Assembly: GCF_001038505.1 (NCBI RefSeq)
Contig: NZ_LDPY01000001.1
Location: 992,001-1,056,000 of the forward strand
Length of the DNA: 64,000 nt
Direction of reading: 5' to 3'
Source of the DNA: Puniceibacterium sp. IMCC21224
GTDB taxonomy: Bacteria > Pseudomonadota > Alphaproteobacteria > Rhodobacterales > Rhodobacteraceae
Shown: one piece after another, positions 25,933-34,657 of the stretch
Layout: every line of letters begins with the position of its first letter
How positions within the stretch are numbered: the stretch's first letter is position 1
Position numbers and translations under genes: made by a program
The notes under the pieces: generated by a model
What the model saw: the letters and a program-made list of their open reading frames with translations, nothing else
Databases searched by the model: none
What the model was told of the DNA's origin: nothing

Positions 25933-26613
25933 ATGCGCGCGCCAATCACCGTTATCATTCCAACACTTGACGCCGAGCGGGTTCTGCCTGCCACGATGTC
26001 CGCCCTGATGGAGGGGCTGGAGGCGGGGTTGATCCGCGAACTTGTGCTGAGTGATGGCGGGTCTATGGATACGACACCGGATCTGGCGGATGCGGCGGGT
26101 GCGGTCTGGATCACGGGGCCTCGATCTCGTGGCGGACAGCTGCGGCGCGGCGCCGAGGTGGCGCGCGGAGACTGGCTGCTGTTTTTGCGGGCAGGCATGG
26201 TCCTGCACCCCGGCTGGGCGAAAGAGATGCGCGCGGCGATCTCGGAACCCGGCGCCTACTATTTTTACCTGCGTCTGGGTGGGCGTGGCGCGTGGCCAAA
26301 GCTGCGGGCGGGGTGGGCCAATCTGCGGGCGCGGGTCTTTGGGCTGGCTTACGGCAATCAGGGGCTGCTGATCGACATCGCCACATATGGCACCACTGGC
26401 GGTTTTGCCGATGCACCCCGGTTCGAGGATGTGGCCATGGCCCGCGCGCTGAGTGGTCGGTTGCGCAGCTTGCCCGTGACGGCAGAGACGCAGGCGAGAG
26501 GGTCGGCGGCTGTGGTGCGTCACGACGCTTCGGCGCTGCGCCTTGTCTGGCGTCGGTTTCAGGTGATGCTAAGTTCGGATCCCCGCGCGCGCGCGGAGAC
26601 ACTGCCACACTGA
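25933..26613 (+). CDS. GT2-like glycosyltransferase lacking the usual acidic metal motif
   Basis: 226 residues with the GT-A fold: ITVIIPTLDAERVLPATMSA and ELVLSDGGSMDTT are the nucleotide-binding strands, SRGGQLRRGAEVARGDWLLF the next. In related small GT2 enzymes the next block reads FLHADT with the metal-binding aspartate; here it is FLRAGM (residues 85-89), so the acidic residue is gone. The downstream FEDVAMARALSGRLRSL retains the second conserved acidic pair. It may be metal-independent, inactive, or have another role. No membrane segment. It is convergent with the ABC exporter gene, 9 bp away. Confidence 0.75.
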   Translation: MRAPITVIIPTLDAERVLPATMSALMEGLEAGLIRELVLSDGGSMDTTPDLADAAGAVWITGPRSRGGQLRRGAEVARGDWLLFLRAGMVLHPGWAKEMRAAISEPGAYYFYLRLGGRGAWPKLRAGWANLRARVFGLAYGNQGLLIDIATYGTTGGFADAPRFEDVAMARALSGRLRSLPVTAETQARGSAAVVRHDASALRLVWRRFQVMLSSDPRARAETLPH

Positions 26614-26622
26614 CGACCGGGT

Positions 26623-28398
26623 TCAGGTCTCGTTGAATTGCAGCCGGTGCAGGTCGGCGTAGTGCCCACCGCGCGAAAGCAGTTCGTCATGGGTGCCCTG
26701 ATCGACAACGCGGCCCTGATCCATCACCACAATCTTGTGGGCGCTGCGGATGGTCGACAGACGATGCGCGATGACCAGCGTTGTGCGCCCCTCTGATAGT
26801 CGGTCAAGAGCGGCCTGCACCACCGCCTCGGATTGGGCATCAAGGGCGCTGGTGGCCTCGTCCAGCAACAGGACGGGCGTGTTGCGCAGCAGGGCACGGG
26901 CAATGGCCACGCGCTGGCGCTGCCCCCCCGACAGGTTCGATCCCCGCGGTCCCACGGGGCTGTCAAGACCGTCCGACAGGCGCGGCAGGAAATCGGTCAC
27001 ATGTGCTGCATCCAGCGCGGCGGTCAGGCGGTCCTGCGGGATGCCGCCCTGCCCCAGCAGAATGTTGTCACGCAGGGTTTCGTCGAACAGCAGCGCGTCC
27101 TGTGACACCACTGAAAACAGCGCCCGCAGATCGCCCAGCCGCATGTCGGTCACTCTGACATCGCCGATGGTGATGCGGCCTTGATCGGCTTCGGCCAGAC
27201 GGGTCAGCAGATTAAAGACGGTGGATTTCCCGGCACCCGAAGCCCCGACCAGCGCAGTGGTCTTGCCCGCCTCAGCGACAAAACTGGTGCCGCGCAGAAC
27301 GGGGGTATCGCCATAGGCCACGTGAACATCGTCCAGCACGATTTCCGGCACCCCCTGCGGTGCGGGGCGCGGATTGGCGGGGTCGCGCAGGTCGGGCACG
27401 ATCTCGAGCAGTTCTTTGATTCGTTCGATACTGGCAGCAGCCACTTGCCAGACGCCGCTGAAGGCACCCAGACGGCGCAGCGGTTCAAACGCCAAGCCAA
27501 GCGCGGTGAAAAACGCCATGGTGTCGCCGACAGTCTTTTCGCCTGACAGGATTTCGGACCCGCCGTAGAACAGCACCACGACAAATCCGACGCCCGACAT
27601 CACGTCGATCAGGCCGGGGATTGCGGCCTGTCCCAGACTCGACCTGACCTCGGTGCGGATGCGTTTTCGGGTCAGTTCGCGGTAGCGATTCCATTGGTAG
27701 TGTTCGAGCCGGTTGAGTTTCACCGGAACGATGCCGTGGAACACTTCGTTCAGCCGGGTCGACAGTTTCGCGGCGACATCGCGGGTGATGCGGGCGTTGG
27801 CGCGCACATATTTTTGCAGGAATATCGCCGGCGCCACCAGCAGGGGCGTGCCCACCAGCGCCGCCAGTGTCCAGCGCCAGTCGACCGAAATCGCCACTGC
27901 GAACAGTGAGATGAGGGCGATCACATCGCGCCCGGCACCTGTGATGATGGTACGCCAGACCTTGTTGATGGCTTCGACGTCGCCCTCAATCCGCTGCATC
28001 AGATAGCCGGGCGGAAAGGTTTGATGAAAGCTGCTGTCCAGCGTCATCAGATGCGCCAGCAGATCCTGCCGGATATCGGCCACCGTCAGTTGCGAAATCC
28101 GCGTCAGCAGCACCTTTTGCAGCACGCTAGCAATCGCCCGCGCGGTAAAGATGGCAAAGATCACCAGCGCGACCCAGTATAGCGCTTGTTGGCTGCCGCC
28201 GACCAGCACCTGATCGAACATCGGTTTCATCATATAGCTGAGCAGGCCGAACATCGACCCTTCGAGCATCATGAACACCAGTGCGACCAGCAGCAGCCGG
28301 ATATGTTTGTTAAGATATTTGCGCCAGAGCCACAGGATCAGTGCCCCCGCGCCCGGCGCACCGGGGGGGCGTGGTTCCGGCGGGATCTTGCTGCTCAT
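26623..28398 (-). CDS. ABC exporter, fused permease and ATPase (MsbA-like)
   Basis: 591-residue half-transporter acting as a homodimer in the inner membrane. An N-terminal ABC type 1 transmembrane domain (six helices, about residues 35-310) carries the coupling segment FPPGYLMQRIEGDVEAINK. The ATPase domain has Walker A GASGAGKST (about 388-396), signature LSGGQRQRVAIARALL, Walker B VLLLDEATSALD and the H-loop IAHRLST. The best general match is the lipid A/lipid exporter group, but substrate cannot be fixed from sequence. Its ATG overlaps the stop of the upstream phosphatase gene (ATGA), so the two form an operon. The glycosyltransferase convergent to it hints at a cell-envelope role. Confidence 0.9.
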   Translation of the reverse strand: MSSKIPPEPRPPGAPGAGALILWLWRKYLNKHIRLLLVALVFMMLEGSMFGLLSYMMKPMFDQVLVGGSQQALYWVALVIFAIFTARAIASVLQKVLLTRISQLTVADIRQDLLAHLMTLDSSFHQTFPPGYLMQRIEGDVEAINKVWRTIITGAGRDVIALISLFAVAISVDWRWTLAALVGTPLLVAPAIFLQKYVRANARITRDVAAKLSTRLNEVFHGIVPVKLNRLEHYQWNRYRELTRKRIRTEVRSSLGQAAIPGLIDVMSGVGFVVVLFYGGSEILSGEKTVGDTMAFFTALGLAFEPLRRLGAFSGVWQVAAASIERIKELLEIVPDLRDPANPRPAPQGVPEIVLDDVHVAYGDTPVLRGTSFVAEAGKTTALVGASGAGKSTVFNLLTRLAEADQGRITIGDVRVTDMRLGDLRALFSVVSQDALLFDETLRDNILLGQGGIPQDRLTAALDAAHVTDFLPRLSDGLDSPVGPRGSNLSGGQRQRVAIARALLRNTPVLLLDEATSALDAQSEAVVQAALDRLSEGRTTLVIAHRLSTIRSAHKIVVMDQGRVVDQGTHDELLSRGGHYADLHRLQFNET

Positions 28399-29111
28399 GT
28401 GGTCAACCCAAGCCGGTCCGCGGGAATTTGCGAGTCAAATCCGTGCTGGATCACCTTGCTGTCGTATTCGGTACGAATCCACGCCTCGAATCCGATGGGA
28501 TCGCGGGCGGTTCGGGCGGCATAAACATCCAGAATATAGTCCTGAATCCCGGTCTTGGTGAAATCCAGGTGGATGTATTTCAGGCCCAGCTGCTTGCGCG
28601 CGTCGGCGACGGGTGCGTCTTCGAACACCAGCAGATACAGTGCTGCGACAAAGCCTGCCCGGTCCGCGCCGGATTTACAGTGAAACATCAGCGGCTTTTC
28701 GGCGGCGCGCAGCACGTCGATGACATGCACGATGCGGGCGCGGCTGGCGGCCATGCGGGCCCACAGCTTGGCATTGACCAGCGTCATACCCAGCGCCTCG
28801 GTGCTCTCTTTCTCAAAGAGGTAATGCGAATATTTCTCTTCGCCGCGCAGGTTCACAACGGTCTTGATGCCCATCGCGGCGTATTTTTCGAACCGGGCGT
28901 GCGTTGGCTGGTTCGAGCGGTAGACACCCGGCGCGATCTGGAAAAAGTTAGTCCAGAAGCTGCGCAGAAATGCGTGATCAAAGAACTGATAGTGAAATTT
29001 CGACCAGCGCCGGGCCGAAGGATCAGTGATATCTTTCCCGAACGAGCGACGCACACGGCGCTCAGTTTGCTCGACACGGTTCCAGAATTTTCCCAGCATA
29101 GGCCCATCCAT
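28395..29111 (-). CDS. Dual-specificity / tyrosine phosphatase family protein
   Basis: 238 residues. The phosphatase signature HCKSGADRAG (C145, R151, a C-x5-R loop) is intact, preceded by APGVYRSNQPTHARFEKYAA, the N-terminal substrate-pocket region, and IKTVVNLRGE, which holds the likely region of the general acid. I start at ATG 29111; a frame continues upstream but without similarity. No signal peptide, so cytoplasmic. It is coupled to an MsbA-like exporter by a 4-bp overlap. Alternatives to protein dephosphorylation are phosphoinositide-like or lipid phosphate substrates, which the exporter partnership makes conceivable. Confidence 0.85.
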   Translation of the reverse strand: MDGPMLGKFWNRVEQTERRVRRSFGKDITDPSARRWSKFHYQFFDHAFLRSFWTNFFQIAPGVYRSNQPTHARFEKYAAMGIKTVVNLRGEEKYSHYLFEKESTEALGMTLVNAKLWARMAASRARIVHVIDVLRAAEKPLMFHCKSGADRAGFVAALYLLVFEDAPVADARKQLGLKYIHLDFTKTGIQDYILDVYAARTARDPIGFEAWIRTEYDSKVIQHGFDSQIPADRLGLTT

Positions 29112-29332
29112 ATTCCCGCCGGGGTTTAGAGGCTGCAGCGCAGGCTGGCAAGCTGCGCGACTGTCGCGCCGGGTGGCACCCGTTGCGACGTTGCGTTCAG
29201 GGTGCCGTATTGCGGCTTGTGCGGCGCCCGCCGCGGCATTTTGCCCGGCAGCGATTGACCCTGCCAACCTTGGGGATAGTGTAGCGCCGTTTCGGATCGG
29301 CGCGATCCCCCACCTTCAGGAGAAATCCCCGC

Positions 29333-30529
29333 ATGTCACTGGCCCACGGTCGCCCCTATCTGGCCATTCCCGGCCCCTCTGTGATGCCGGACGCTGTGCT
29401 GCGTGCGATGCATGTGGCGTCGCCCAATATCTACGAAGGTGATTTGCCTGCGATGATGGCGGGGATTGTGCCAGACCTGAAACGGGTGGCGCGGACCGAC
29501 GGTCAGGTGGCGATGTATATCGCCAATGGACACGGCGCATGGGAGGCGGCGCTGGCCAATACCGTTGGTGTGGGCGAAGAAATCCTTGTCGCCGTCACCG
29601 GGCGCTTTGGCTATGGCTGGGCCGACATGGCCGAGGGGCAGGGGATCAAGGCGCAGATCCTTGATCACGGCCGCCAAAGCCCGATTGATCCGCAGCGTGT
29701 TGCCGATGCTCTGCGCGCCGACACCGACCGCAAGATCAAGGCGGTGCTGGCGGTGCATGTAGACACCTCGTCCTCGTCCCGTTCTGACATTGCAGCGCTG
29801 CGTCAAGCCATTGATGCGGTTGGTCATCCGGCGTTGCTGATGGTTGATTGCATTGCTTCGCTGGCCTGTGACGTGTTCGAGATGGATGCCTGGGGCGTGG
29901 ACGTAATGGTAGCGGGGTCGCAAAAGGGGCTGATGGTGCCGCCCGGCGTTTCCTTTGTGTTTTTCAACGCCCGCGCCGCCGACGTGCGCGCCGCCATCGC
30001 GCGCGTGCCGCGCTATTGGGACTGGCAGCCGCGGGCCAATGCCGAGTTCCCGTATCAGTATTTCGGCGGCACCTCTCCGACGCATCACCTCTTTGGTCTG
30101 CGCGCGGCGCTCGATATGATCCACGCCGAAGGGATTGAGGCGATCTGGGCCCGTCACGCCACGCTGGCCCGCGCGATCTGGGCCGCCTGCGATGTGTGGG
30201 GCGACGGCGGTCCGCTGAGTCTGAACATCACCGCCCCGGCCTATCGCAGTCATGCGGTGACGGCGCTGCGGCTGGGCGCGCCTTATGGCAGTGCCTTGCG
30301 GACATGGACCGATACCGAGGCCGGGCTGGTGTTGGGAATCGGGCTGGGCATGTCCGAACCGGACGACCCCGATGGCACCGGTTTCTTTCGCATCGGACAC
30401 ATGGGGCACATCAACCCGCACATGATTTTGGGAATGCTGGGCACGATCGAGGCCGGTTTCATCGCGCTCAAGATCCCACATGGCTCGGGCGCGGTGTCGG
30501 CAGCGGCGCAGGTCATCGCCGGGGGCTGA
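29333..30529 (+). CDS. Class V aminotransferase (serine/alanine--glyoxylate type)
   Basis: 398-residue PLP enzyme. VAGSQKGLMVPPGVSFVFF contains the Schiff-base lysine K198. The N-terminus RPYLAIPGPSVMPDAVLRAM, LMVDCIASLACDVFEMDAWG (PLP-binding Asp) and the C-terminal FRIGHMGHINPHMI are typical of the serine-glyoxylate/alanine-glyoxylate group. The likely reaction transfers the amino group of serine or alanine to glyoxylate, possibly feeding the serine cycle or glyoxylate detoxification. It stands alone, convergent with the next minus-strand genes. Confidence 0.88.
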   Translation: MSLAHGRPYLAIPGPSVMPDAVLRAMHVASPNIYEGDLPAMMAGIVPDLKRVARTDGQVAMYIANGHGAWEAALANTVGVGEEILVAVTGRFGYGWADMAEGQGIKAQILDHGRQSPIDPQRVADALRADTDRKIKAVLAVHVDTSSSSRSDIAALRQAIDAVGHPALLMVDCIASLACDVFEMDAWGVDVMVAGSQKGLMVPPGVSFVFFNARAADVRAAIARVPRYWDWQPRANAEFPYQYFGGTSPTHHLFGLRAALDMIHAEGIEAIWARHATLARAIWAACDVWGDGGPLSLNITAPAYRSHAVTALRLGAPYGSALRTWTDTEAGLVLGIGLGMSEPDDPDGTGFFRIGHMGHINPHMILGMLGTIEAGFIALKIPHGSGAVSAAAQVIAGG

Positions 30530-30541
30530 GCGCACGGGGCG

Positions 30542-30730
30542 TCAGTTGTTGCGGGTGCGTCGCGCGGCCAGCCGTTGGATCAGGTGGTTCAGGGCGGCGC
30601 CTGCCAACAGGACCGCGCCCAGGCCATAAAGTGCCCACAGCACGAAAAATACCCACAGCAGGTTGACCAGCCCCATGACAAGCGCAGGGCTGGTGAAATC
30701 CTCGACCCTTTGTGGGGGCTGCCGCTGCAT
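30542..30730 (-). CDS. Small membrane protein of unknown function
   Basis: 62 residues. ATG at 30730 follows a GGAG at proper spacing. A hydrophobic core of about 30 residues (ALVMGLVNLLWVFFVLWALY then GAVLLAGAALNHLI) probably forms one long or two short membrane helices, with a basic C-terminus (RLAARRTRNN). It lies 55 bp downstream of the hisC-like gene on the same strand and may be co-transcribed. I do not recognise the family. Confidence 0.6.
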   Translation of the reverse strand: MQRQPPQRVEDFTSPALVMGLVNLLWVFFVLWALYGLGAVLLAGAALNHLIQRLAARRTRNN

Positions 30731-30785
30731 CGTGGATCTCCGGAATGGTCCGACCAGAGGGATGATAGCGTGATTGTCGCCCGTG

Positions 30786-31943
30786 TCAGGCGTTTTGTGA
30801 GTCAGGTGGTTTGCTGACAGGGGCCTGGGCTGAGTCTGGCTGCCCCGACGCGGACAAGGCCCGGGGCAGGGCCAGTGCCAGAACATCCAGATCCTCGGGG
30901 GTGCCGGCGCTGATGCGGATGCAGCGATCCTGCGGCGCGACAAACGGCATCCGCACAAAGACCCCTTCGGACGCCAGGGAACGCACAAGAGCGCGGGCAA
31001 AACTGCCGTCGCGGCCGCAGTCGATGGTCACAAAATTGGTGGCCGATGGAAGCGGAGTCAGCCCATTGTCGCGGGCAATCGCGCCGATCCGGTCCTTGGC
31101 AGACGCGACCTGCGACAGGACGTGATCCAGCCATTCGGCATCGTGCAACGCCGCCAGCGCCCCGACTTGCGCCGCACGGTTCATGCCAAAATGGTTGCGC
31201 ACCTTGTCAAAAGCCGAGATCAGCGCGGTTGCCCCCACGCCATAGCCGACACGCGCGCCGGCCAGCCCGTATCCTTTGGAAAATGTCCGCAGGCGGATCA
31301 CTCGGGGATCTTCGGGGTCGATCCGGGGCGCGGTGCCTTTGGGCGCAAATTCAATATATGCCTCGTCCAGAACCAGCAACGTGCCGTCGGGCAAGGTGTC
31401 GAGCGCGGCCTCGATCACTGCTGCGCTGTGCCAACTGCCCATCGGGTTGTCAGGATTGGCAAGGTAGACCAGTTTTGCGTCGACCTCGGTCGCTTTGGCG
31501 ATCAGCGCGTCGATATCCTCGTGATCGCCGTTGAAGGGAACGGTGTGCAGCACCCCGCCAAAGCCGTTCACGTGGTAATTAAAGGTCGGATACCCCCCGA
31601 GCGAGGTCACAACCGCATCGCCGTGCGCCACCAACAGCCGCACCAGATAGCCCAGCAGCCCGTCGATACCTTCGCCAAGGATAAGATTGCCGGGGGCACA
31701 GCCCATGAGGTCGGCCAGCCCTGCCTTAAGATCAAAGTTGGTCGCGTCGGCATATTTCCAGATCTGCGCCGATTCTGCCTGCATCGCGGCTATTGCGCGG
31801 GGCGAGGGGCCAAACACGCTCTCGTTTGCGCCGAGCCGGGCAAGGAAAGGGCGGCCGATCTGGCGCTCTTGCACCTCGGGTCCGACAAAGGGCACGGTTG
31901 AGGGCAAGCCCTCGACGAGGCGGGTATATCTGGGTCCGGTCAT
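30786..31943 (-). CDS. Histidinol-phosphate aminotransferase family PLP enzyme
   Basis: 385-residue class I/II aminotransferase of the HisC group. RLGANESVFGPSPRA is the substrate-binding N-terminus, YLANPDNPMGSW contains the PLP-binding asparagine, LVLDEAYIEFAPKGT the PLP-binding aspartate, and RTFSKGYGLAGARVGYG the Schiff-base lysine K223. Family members act on histidinol phosphate or on aromatic and other amino acids. The his genes in this window (hisSZG) lie 18 kb away, so context does not decide between HisC and a broad aromatic aminotransferase; I leave the symbol empty. Confidence 0.88.
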   Translation of the reverse strand: MTGPRYTRLVEGLPSTVPFVGPEVQERQIGRPFLARLGANESVFGPSPRAIAAMQAESAQIWKYADATNFDLKAGLADLMGCAPGNLILGEGIDGLLGYLVRLLVAHGDAVVTSLGGYPTFNYHVNGFGGVLHTVPFNGDHEDIDALIAKATEVDAKLVYLANPDNPMGSWHSAAVIEAALDTLPDGTLLVLDEAYIEFAPKGTAPRIDPEDPRVIRLRTFSKGYGLAGARVGYGVGATALISAFDKVRNHFGMNRAAQVGALAALHDAEWLDHVLSQVASAKDRIGAIARDNGLTPLPSATNFVTIDCGRDGSFARALVRSLASEGVFVRMPFVAPQDRCIRISAGTPEDLDVLALALPRALSASGQPDSAQAPVSKPPDSQNA

Positions 31944-32056
31944 GGCGCTGACTATGACAGGCGCGGGCCTGGGGGCAAGTTGGTTGTGCGTGGTTTGGCT
32001 GCGATATGCGGTGGGCGGAACCGGTGCTGTGATTGCCCCGGCCCCGGGGTCATGCG

Positions 32057-34042
32057 TCAGTCGCTTTGGTCCAGCGATGCGGCAAGGCGCATCAGTGAGA
32101 TCGCTTCGGCGCGGTAGCCAAAGGGGTCGTCGCCGCGTGACTGCGTGGCAAGGTTGGCGGCATCGTTATAGCTCCAGTCACCGATATGCGAGTCGCCGCG
32201 CAGAATCTGGCCAAACCCTGCGATGGCTGTGGCAAAACGCGTGTCTTCGCTGGCCTCAGCCTGCACATTCGGGATTGGCGTTTCGATCAACTGGCTGGCG
32301 GTGGCACCGGGTGCCTTGTAGCGCAAGCGCAGAAAACCCAGTTCACTCTGATCACCGCTGGCGGTGATGGTTTCGCCGTAGCGCAGCGGTGCGTTCAGCA
32401 CGGCAGACGAGCCAACCGGCGTGATTTCGTACAGCGCTGTAACCGCGTGACCCGCGCCGATTTCTCCGGCATCCACGCGGTCGTTGGCGAAATCCTCGCG
32501 CAGCAGGGCACGGGTTTCGTAGCCGATCAGGCGGTATTCAGCGATCACCGCCGGATTGAATTCGACCTGTATCTTGACATCGTCGGCAATCGGAAACAAC
32601 GCGCCTGACAACTCGTCCACCAGCACTTTGCGCGCCTCGTTCAGGGTGTCGATATAGGCGGCGCGCCCGTCGCCGTTCTGTGCCAAGGCTTGCATCGTGG
32701 CATCATCCAGATTGCCACGGCCAAACCCCAGAACCGACAGGTAGGTGCCGCTGTCACGCTTGTCCGCGATATAGGTTTTTAGTGCCTCTGGATCCGCAAG
32801 CCCGACGTTGAAATCGCCATCGGTGGCCAGGATCACGCGGCTGACCTCTCCGTCTTTGGTCATATCTTGGGCGATGGCATAGGCCTGTTGCAATCCGGCC
32901 TGACCGGCGGTCGATCCACCGGCAGATAGCTGTTCAAGGGCGGTGTTGATGCGGTCCCGTTCGCTGGCAGGCGTCGGTTCAAGGGCAAGGCCGGCACTGC
33001 CCGCATAAGTCACGATGGCGATCTGATCCTCGGGATGCAATTGCGCCAACATCAGCCTGAAGGACTGGATCAACAACGGCAGCTTGGTCGCATCCTGCAT
33101 CGACCCAGAGGTGTCGATCAGGAACACTAGATTGAGCGGCGCGCGCTCAGTGACGGCAGGCATCTGCCCCTGCAATCCGATATGCACAAGCTGGGTGCCT
33201 GCGTTCCACGGGGTTGCCACCACCGAGATTGCGGGGCGGAACGGCGCTTCACTCCCGTCGGGCGCGGGATAGGCGTAGGGGAAATAGTTGACCATCTCCT
33301 CGATCCGCACGGCGTCGCGGGGGGGCATCCGTCCCGTCATCAAAGACGATCTGACGATGCTGTAGGACGCGGTGTCGACGTCGATGGAAAAGGTTGAAAC
33401 CGGGTCTTGGGCTGTGACTTTGATCGGATTGGGATCGGCGTCGGCAAAGGATTCGGTGTCGGGCGCAGGGGTGATCCAGGTGTCGGACGGGACGGGCATG
33501 GGGGGGGCCGAAATCGCCGCACTGTCGGCGATGGCGCGGCCCATCTGCGGCGCGATCTTGCTGGAAACCATCGGCGCGGGCGGGGCAGAGGCGGCGAATC
33601 CCTGTGGTGGTGCCAGTTCTGCCATGGGCGCGGCGGTGTCGGCTGCAGAAGGGGCCGCCTCGATCGGCGTCGCAATGGCCTCTTGTCGTTCGCGCGTCCG
33701 AACTGCGGGGGGGCTGTGCGGTGGCGCGATCCCCCGCATCGGCGGGGCGATCTCGCCGCCAAACGGCAGAACCACCAGCAGCGCGACCGATGCCGCCACA
33801 AGTGAAGTTGTGGCGACTAGCGCCTTGCGGGTCGTGAAATCAGCAATCATCCTGAATACTCCAGCGAACAGCTCACCCATGCCGGATGTGCTTTCGGAAG
33901 TAGGACGCGCTGCGGCCTGCGATCCTTGGGCCTCGTCGAAAATTTTCATCGCTTGCGCCAGATCGCGCGCCTTTGAGTGCGCGTCGGGTTCGGGCATTGC
34001 CCGCTGCATGTGCTGTTTCAACTTTTCAAAATCGTCGCTCAT
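32057..34042 (-). CDS. Membrane-anchored VWA-domain protein, coupled to an ECF sigma factor
   Basis: 661 residues. The cytoplasmic N-terminus (1-72, charged, SDDFEKLKQHMQRAMPEPD) is followed by one membrane helix (about 73-95) and a Pro/Ala-rich periplasmic linker (100-205). Then come the conserved pre-VWA domain (FSIDVDTASYSIVRSSLMTG) and the VWA domain with MIDAS motif DTSGS (D310-S314), plus a C-terminal domain of the YfbK/DUF3520 type. Metal-dependent ligand binding outside the membrane is expected. Its ATG overlaps the sigma-factor stop (ATGA). With an N-terminal segment inside the cell and a sensor-like domain outside, it is placed like an anti-sigma factor, although no zinc-binding anti-sigma motif is present. 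The start is ATG 34042. Confidence 0.85.
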   Translation of the reverse strand: MSDDFEKLKQHMQRAMPEPDAHSKARDLAQAMKIFDEAQGSQAAARPTSESTSGMGELFAGVFRMIADFTTRKALVATTSLVAASVALLVVLPFGGEIAPPMRGIAPPHSPPAVRTRERQEAIATPIEAAPSAADTAAPMAELAPPQGFAASAPPAPMVSSKIAPQMGRAIADSAAISAPPMPVPSDTWITPAPDTESFADADPNPIKVTAQDPVSTFSIDVDTASYSIVRSSLMTGRMPPRDAVRIEEMVNYFPYAYPAPDGSEAPFRPAISVVATPWNAGTQLVHIGLQGQMPAVTERAPLNLVFLIDTSGSMQDATKLPLLIQSFRLMLAQLHPEDQIAIVTYAGSAGLALEPTPASERDRINTALEQLSAGGSTAGQAGLQQAYAIAQDMTKDGEVSRVILATDGDFNVGLADPEALKTYIADKRDSGTYLSVLGFGRGNLDDATMQALAQNGDGRAAYIDTLNEARKVLVDELSGALFPIADDVKIQVEFNPAVIAEYRLIGYETRALLREDFANDRVDAGEIGAGHAVTALYEITPVGSSAVLNAPLRYGETITASGDQSELGFLRLRYKAPGATASQLIETPIPNVQAEASEDTRFATAIAGFGQILRGDSHIGDWSYNDAANLATQSRGDDPFGYRAEAISLMRLAASLDQSD

Positions 34043-34584
34043 GGGGTTTCCTCGTGCTCGGCACAGGCGCGCAGGCGTTTGCGAATCTCGGACATCCGCC
34101 ACGAGATCGTGCCCTCGGACACGCCAAGAATTTCGGAAGTTTCCGCGTGGGTCATATCCTCGGTTACCACCAGAACCACCGTGTCGCGCAGGTCTTGCGG
34201 TAGATGCATCATGGCATTCTCAAGCCAGGACAGCGCCTCGGCTCGGGTGGAATTGTCGGCCTGTCGCGCCAGTTCGAAATCGCCCCAGCCCTGTGCGGCA
34301 CGTGCATGGCTGACGTTGCGGCGGCGGCGGTCGTGGCTGGCGTTGACCACCACGCGGTAGAGCCATGTGGTGAACCGCGCCTCACCCCGCCAGCCGCGCA
34401 ACTTTCCCGGAAGGGCGGCAAAAACGTCCTGTGTCAGATCTTCGGTTTCGGCCCGGTGGCCGGTCAGCCGGAATGCCAGCCGGAACACCCGGTCATAATT
34501 GCGCGTGATCAGCACAGAATAGGCCTCGCGGTCCCCTTGGGCCGCGGCCATGGCCAAATCCTCGTCTGAAGTTGTCATGCGCAT
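34039..34584 (-). CDS. ECF-type RNA polymerase sigma factor
   Basis: 181 residues with two domains. Sigma region 2 includes NYDRVFRLAFRLTGHRAETE then DLTQDVFAALPGKLRGWRGE and the RFTTWLYRVVVNASHDRRRR segment that recognises the -10 element. Region 4 includes LPQDLRDTVVLVVTEDMTHA then SEILGVSEGTISWRMSEIR, the -35-binding helix-turn-helix. Starts at ATG 34584 (MRM) or 34578. It is the first gene of a two-gene unit with the VWA protein, whose start overlaps its stop, so the VWA protein is the natural candidate regulator. Confidence 0.92.
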   Translation of the reverse strand: MRMTTSDEDLAMAAAQGDREAYSVLITRNYDRVFRLAFRLTGHRAETEDLTQDVFAALPGKLRGWRGEARFTTWLYRVVVNASHDRRRRNVSHARAAQGWGDFELARQADNSTRAEALSWLENAMMHLPQDLRDTVVLVVTEDMTHAETSEILGVSEGTISWRMSEIRKRLRACAEHEETP

Positions 34585-34657
34585 TACTTGAGTGAGACGG
34601 GCGCCAACGGTCAATCCTTGGCTGGGTCTGAAATATTTTTTTGCGACGGGCGCTGGA

